A DNA stretch of 64,000 nt from Nocardioides sp. GY 10127 (lineage in GTDB: Bacteria; Actinomycetota; Actinomycetes; Propionibacteriales; Nocardioidaceae). Both the position numbers and the translations under genes were made by a program. Location of the stretch: NCBI RefSeq assembly GCF_004919085.1, contig NZ_STGL01000007.1, positions 124,001 through 188,000 on the forward strand. Direction: 5' to 3'. Below are positions 62,747 to 64,000 of the stretch, one piece after another. The notes beneath the pieces were generated by a model, which had not been told where the DNA came from, ran no database searches, and saw only the letters and a program-made list of their open reading frames with translations. Within the stretch, counting starts at the first letter, position 1. Every line of letters starts with the position of its first letter.

Positions 62747-62983
62747 TCAGATGTGGACGACGGGGCAGGTGAGCGTCCGGGTGATGCCCGGCAGGCCCTG
62801 CACGCGGGAGACGACCAGCCGGCCCAGCTCGTCGACGTTGGCGGCCTCGGCGCGCACGATGACGTCGTAGGGGCCGGTGACGTCCTCGGCGAGGGTGACG
62901 CCCTGGAGCTGACCGATGGCGGTGGCCACCTCCGCGGCCTTGCCGACGTCGGTCTGGATCAGGATGTAGGCCTGCACGCCCAT
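62747..62983 (-). CDS. Lrp/AsnC ligand-binding domain protein (stand-alone ACT-like)
   Basis: The 78-residue protein consists only of the RAM domain of Lrp/AsnC regulators: MGVQAYILIQTDVGKAAEVATAI, VTLAEDVTGPYDVIVRAEAANVDEL and LPGITRTLTCPVVHI. There is no helix-turn-helix, so it likely senses amino acids or modifies another regulator. ATG 62983 has GAGGAGA about 6 nt upstream. It is divergent from thiL and followed by DUF3515. Confidence 0.9.
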   Translation of the reverse strand: MGVQAYILIQTDVGKAAEVATAIGQLQGVTLAEDVTGPYDVIVRAEAANVDELGRLVVSRVQGLPGITRTLTCPVVHI

Positions 62984-63122
62984 GGGGGTCTCCTCGCAGC
63001 GGGTGCGCGGCGCCGTTGCCGCGGGCTCGGGAGGGGCTCCGTCGCCGGGGGGCACCCTATCCTCCCGGTCCGTGCGCGGGGCGGGCACGGCGTCGCCCGG
63101 GCCCGTCTGGTGGGATGGGGCC

Positions 63123-64000
63123 ATGGCGTCGTCCCACCCCCGGTCCCTCCCCGGCCACCAGCCGCTCCCCGGCGACGCGACCGTCGCCGACGCCGGCGAG
63201 TTCGGCCTCATCTCGCGCATGGTCGACCTGTTCGAGATGGGCGAGCACGTGCTCGTGGGGCCCGGCGACGACGCGGCGCTGCTGCGCATCCGCAAGGGCC
63301 ACGTGGTCGTCTCGACCGACCTCATGGTGGAGGGCCGGCACTTCCGACGCGAGTGGTGCGACGGCGCCGACGTCGGCCGGCGGGCCGCCGCGCAGAACAT
63401 CTCCGACGTCAACGCCATGGGCGGTCGCGCCCACTCGCTCACGGTGGGCCTGGCCGCCCCGGCGGACCTGCCGCTGGCGTGGGCGCTCGACCTGGCCCGG
63501 GGCTTCGCCGAGGAGTGCCGCCTCGTGGGTGCGAGCATCGTCGGCGGCGACGTCACGCGCGCCGACCAGGTCGTCATCTCCGTGACGGTGCTCGGCACGT
63601 GCACGGTGGCGCCGGTCCTGCGCTCCGGCGCCCGCCCGGGCGACGTGCTCGCCCTGGCCGGTCGCCAGGGCTGGGCGGCCGCCGGCCTCGCCGTCCTGGC
63701 CCGGGGGTTCCGGTCGCCGCGCGCGGTGGTCGAGGCCTACCGGCACCCCGAGCCGCCCTACGCGGCCGGCCCGGCGGCGGCCGAGGGCGGGGCCACCTCG
63801 CTCATCGACGTCTCGGACGGCCTGCTGGCCGAGGCGGGGCACCTGGCCGAGGCCAGTGGTGTGGCCATCGACGTGCGCACGGACGCCCTCGAGGTGGCCG
63901 AGCCGGTCGCCGCGGTCGGCGCGGCGCTGGGCAGCGACCCGCTCCAGCTCGTCCTGGGCGGCGGCGACGACCACGCGCTGCTGGCCACGTTCCCCGCCGG
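63123..64000 (+). CDS. thiL: Thiamine-monophosphate kinase (partial, runs off the window)
   Basis: The 5' 878 bp of the gene are present, about 292 residues with no stop before the window end. EFGLISRMVDLF, VLVGPGDDAALLRI, STDLMVEGRHF, NISDVNAMGGRAHSLTVGL and SIVGGDVTRADQVVISVTVLG are characteristic of ThiL, which phosphorylates thiamine monophosphate to the diphosphate. ATG 63123 is preferred, although GTG 63072 is also in frame. It is divergent from the Lrp-like gene. Confidence 0.92.
   Translation, partial: MASSHPRSLPGHQPLPGDATVADAGEFGLISRMVDLFEMGEHVLVGPGDDAALLRIRKGHVVVSTDLMVEGRHFRREWCDGADVGRRAAAQNISDVNAMGGRAHSLTVGLAAPADLPLAWALDLARGFAEECRLVGASIVGGDVTRADQVVISVTVLGTCTVAPVLRSGARPGDVLALAGRQGWAAAGLAVLARGFRSPRAVVEAYRHPEPPYAAGPAAAEGGATSLIDVSDGLLAEAGHLAEASGVAIDVRTDALEVAEPVAAVGAALGSDPLQLVLGGGDDHALLATFPA

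Overview
This window is high-GC DNA from the chromosome of a Gram-positive actinobacterium. Third codon positions are almost always G or C, GTG starts are common, and several loci are typically actinobacterial: ilvBNC, serA, leuB, ilvE and cimA in sequence, gltX followed by tRNA-Gln and tRNA-Glu, leuCD, cofC, plsC, gpsA and thiL, plus a CofC/FbiD enzyme for F420. A Nocardioides-like member of the Propionibacteriales fits best, but this is inference from gene content and synteny. The window is mostly core chromosome; no prophage, transposase or CRISPR array was seen.

Layout. 0-7.4 kb: end of a GH65 phosphorylase/beta-phosphoglucomutase pair, a FUSC membrane protein, kynureninase, an S66 peptidase and small enzymes. 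7.5-11.3 kb: ilvB-ilvN-ilvC behind a leader-peptide attenuator. 11.3-13.9 kb: ABC exporter and a DsbA-like protein. 14-17.5 kb: the EfeUOB iron system behind an iron box. 17.5-24.6 kb: MFS transporter, serA, truncated haemoglobin, a MocR/YczE pair and a methyltransferase. 24.7-31.3 kb: leuB, ilvE and cimA, with leaders before leuB and cimA, and a Ser/Thr kinase. 31.4-35.2 kb: TetR/FMN-reductase pair, then a membrane protein-amidase-AAC(2')-like operon. 35.2-37.9 kb: BioY/EcfA/EcfT biotin uptake with BioQ and two BioQ boxes. 38-43.9 kb: pentapeptide protein, Cys-rich small proteins, a FAH hydrolase, gltX and a CPBP protease. 43.9-44.5 kb: tRNA cluster with a duplicated tRNA-Glu 3' half. 44.6-50.4 kb: iron-box DUF2470 gene, a helical protein pair, an LCP protein, and ada-alkA plus ogt for alkylation repair. 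50.4-53.6 kb: IclR regulator and leuCD. 53.6-64 kb: cofC, plsC, gpsA, a Cys/Met-type PLP enzyme, a membrane MurF-like ligase, two divergent Ddl-like ATP-grasp proteins, DUF3515, an Lrp-type ACT protein and thiL (partial).

The unifying theme is branched-chain amino acid synthesis: ilvB, N, C, E, leuB, C, D and cimA are all here in four transcription units. Three carry short leader ORFs rich in Leu/Val/Ile codons and the fourth (leuCD) lies beside an IclR regulator. Two iron boxes link EfeUOB with a distant DUF2470 gene.

The structures least explained by ordinary annotation are seven copies of a fixed 51-bp palindromic element in two convergent intergenic regions, TGA-containing short tandem repeats that begin at or beside gene stop codons, a TANNNT-type box 6-8 nt before many start codons (leaderless genes), an obligatory CTG start in the biotin transporter ATPase, and the MurF-like/ATP-grasp cluster.
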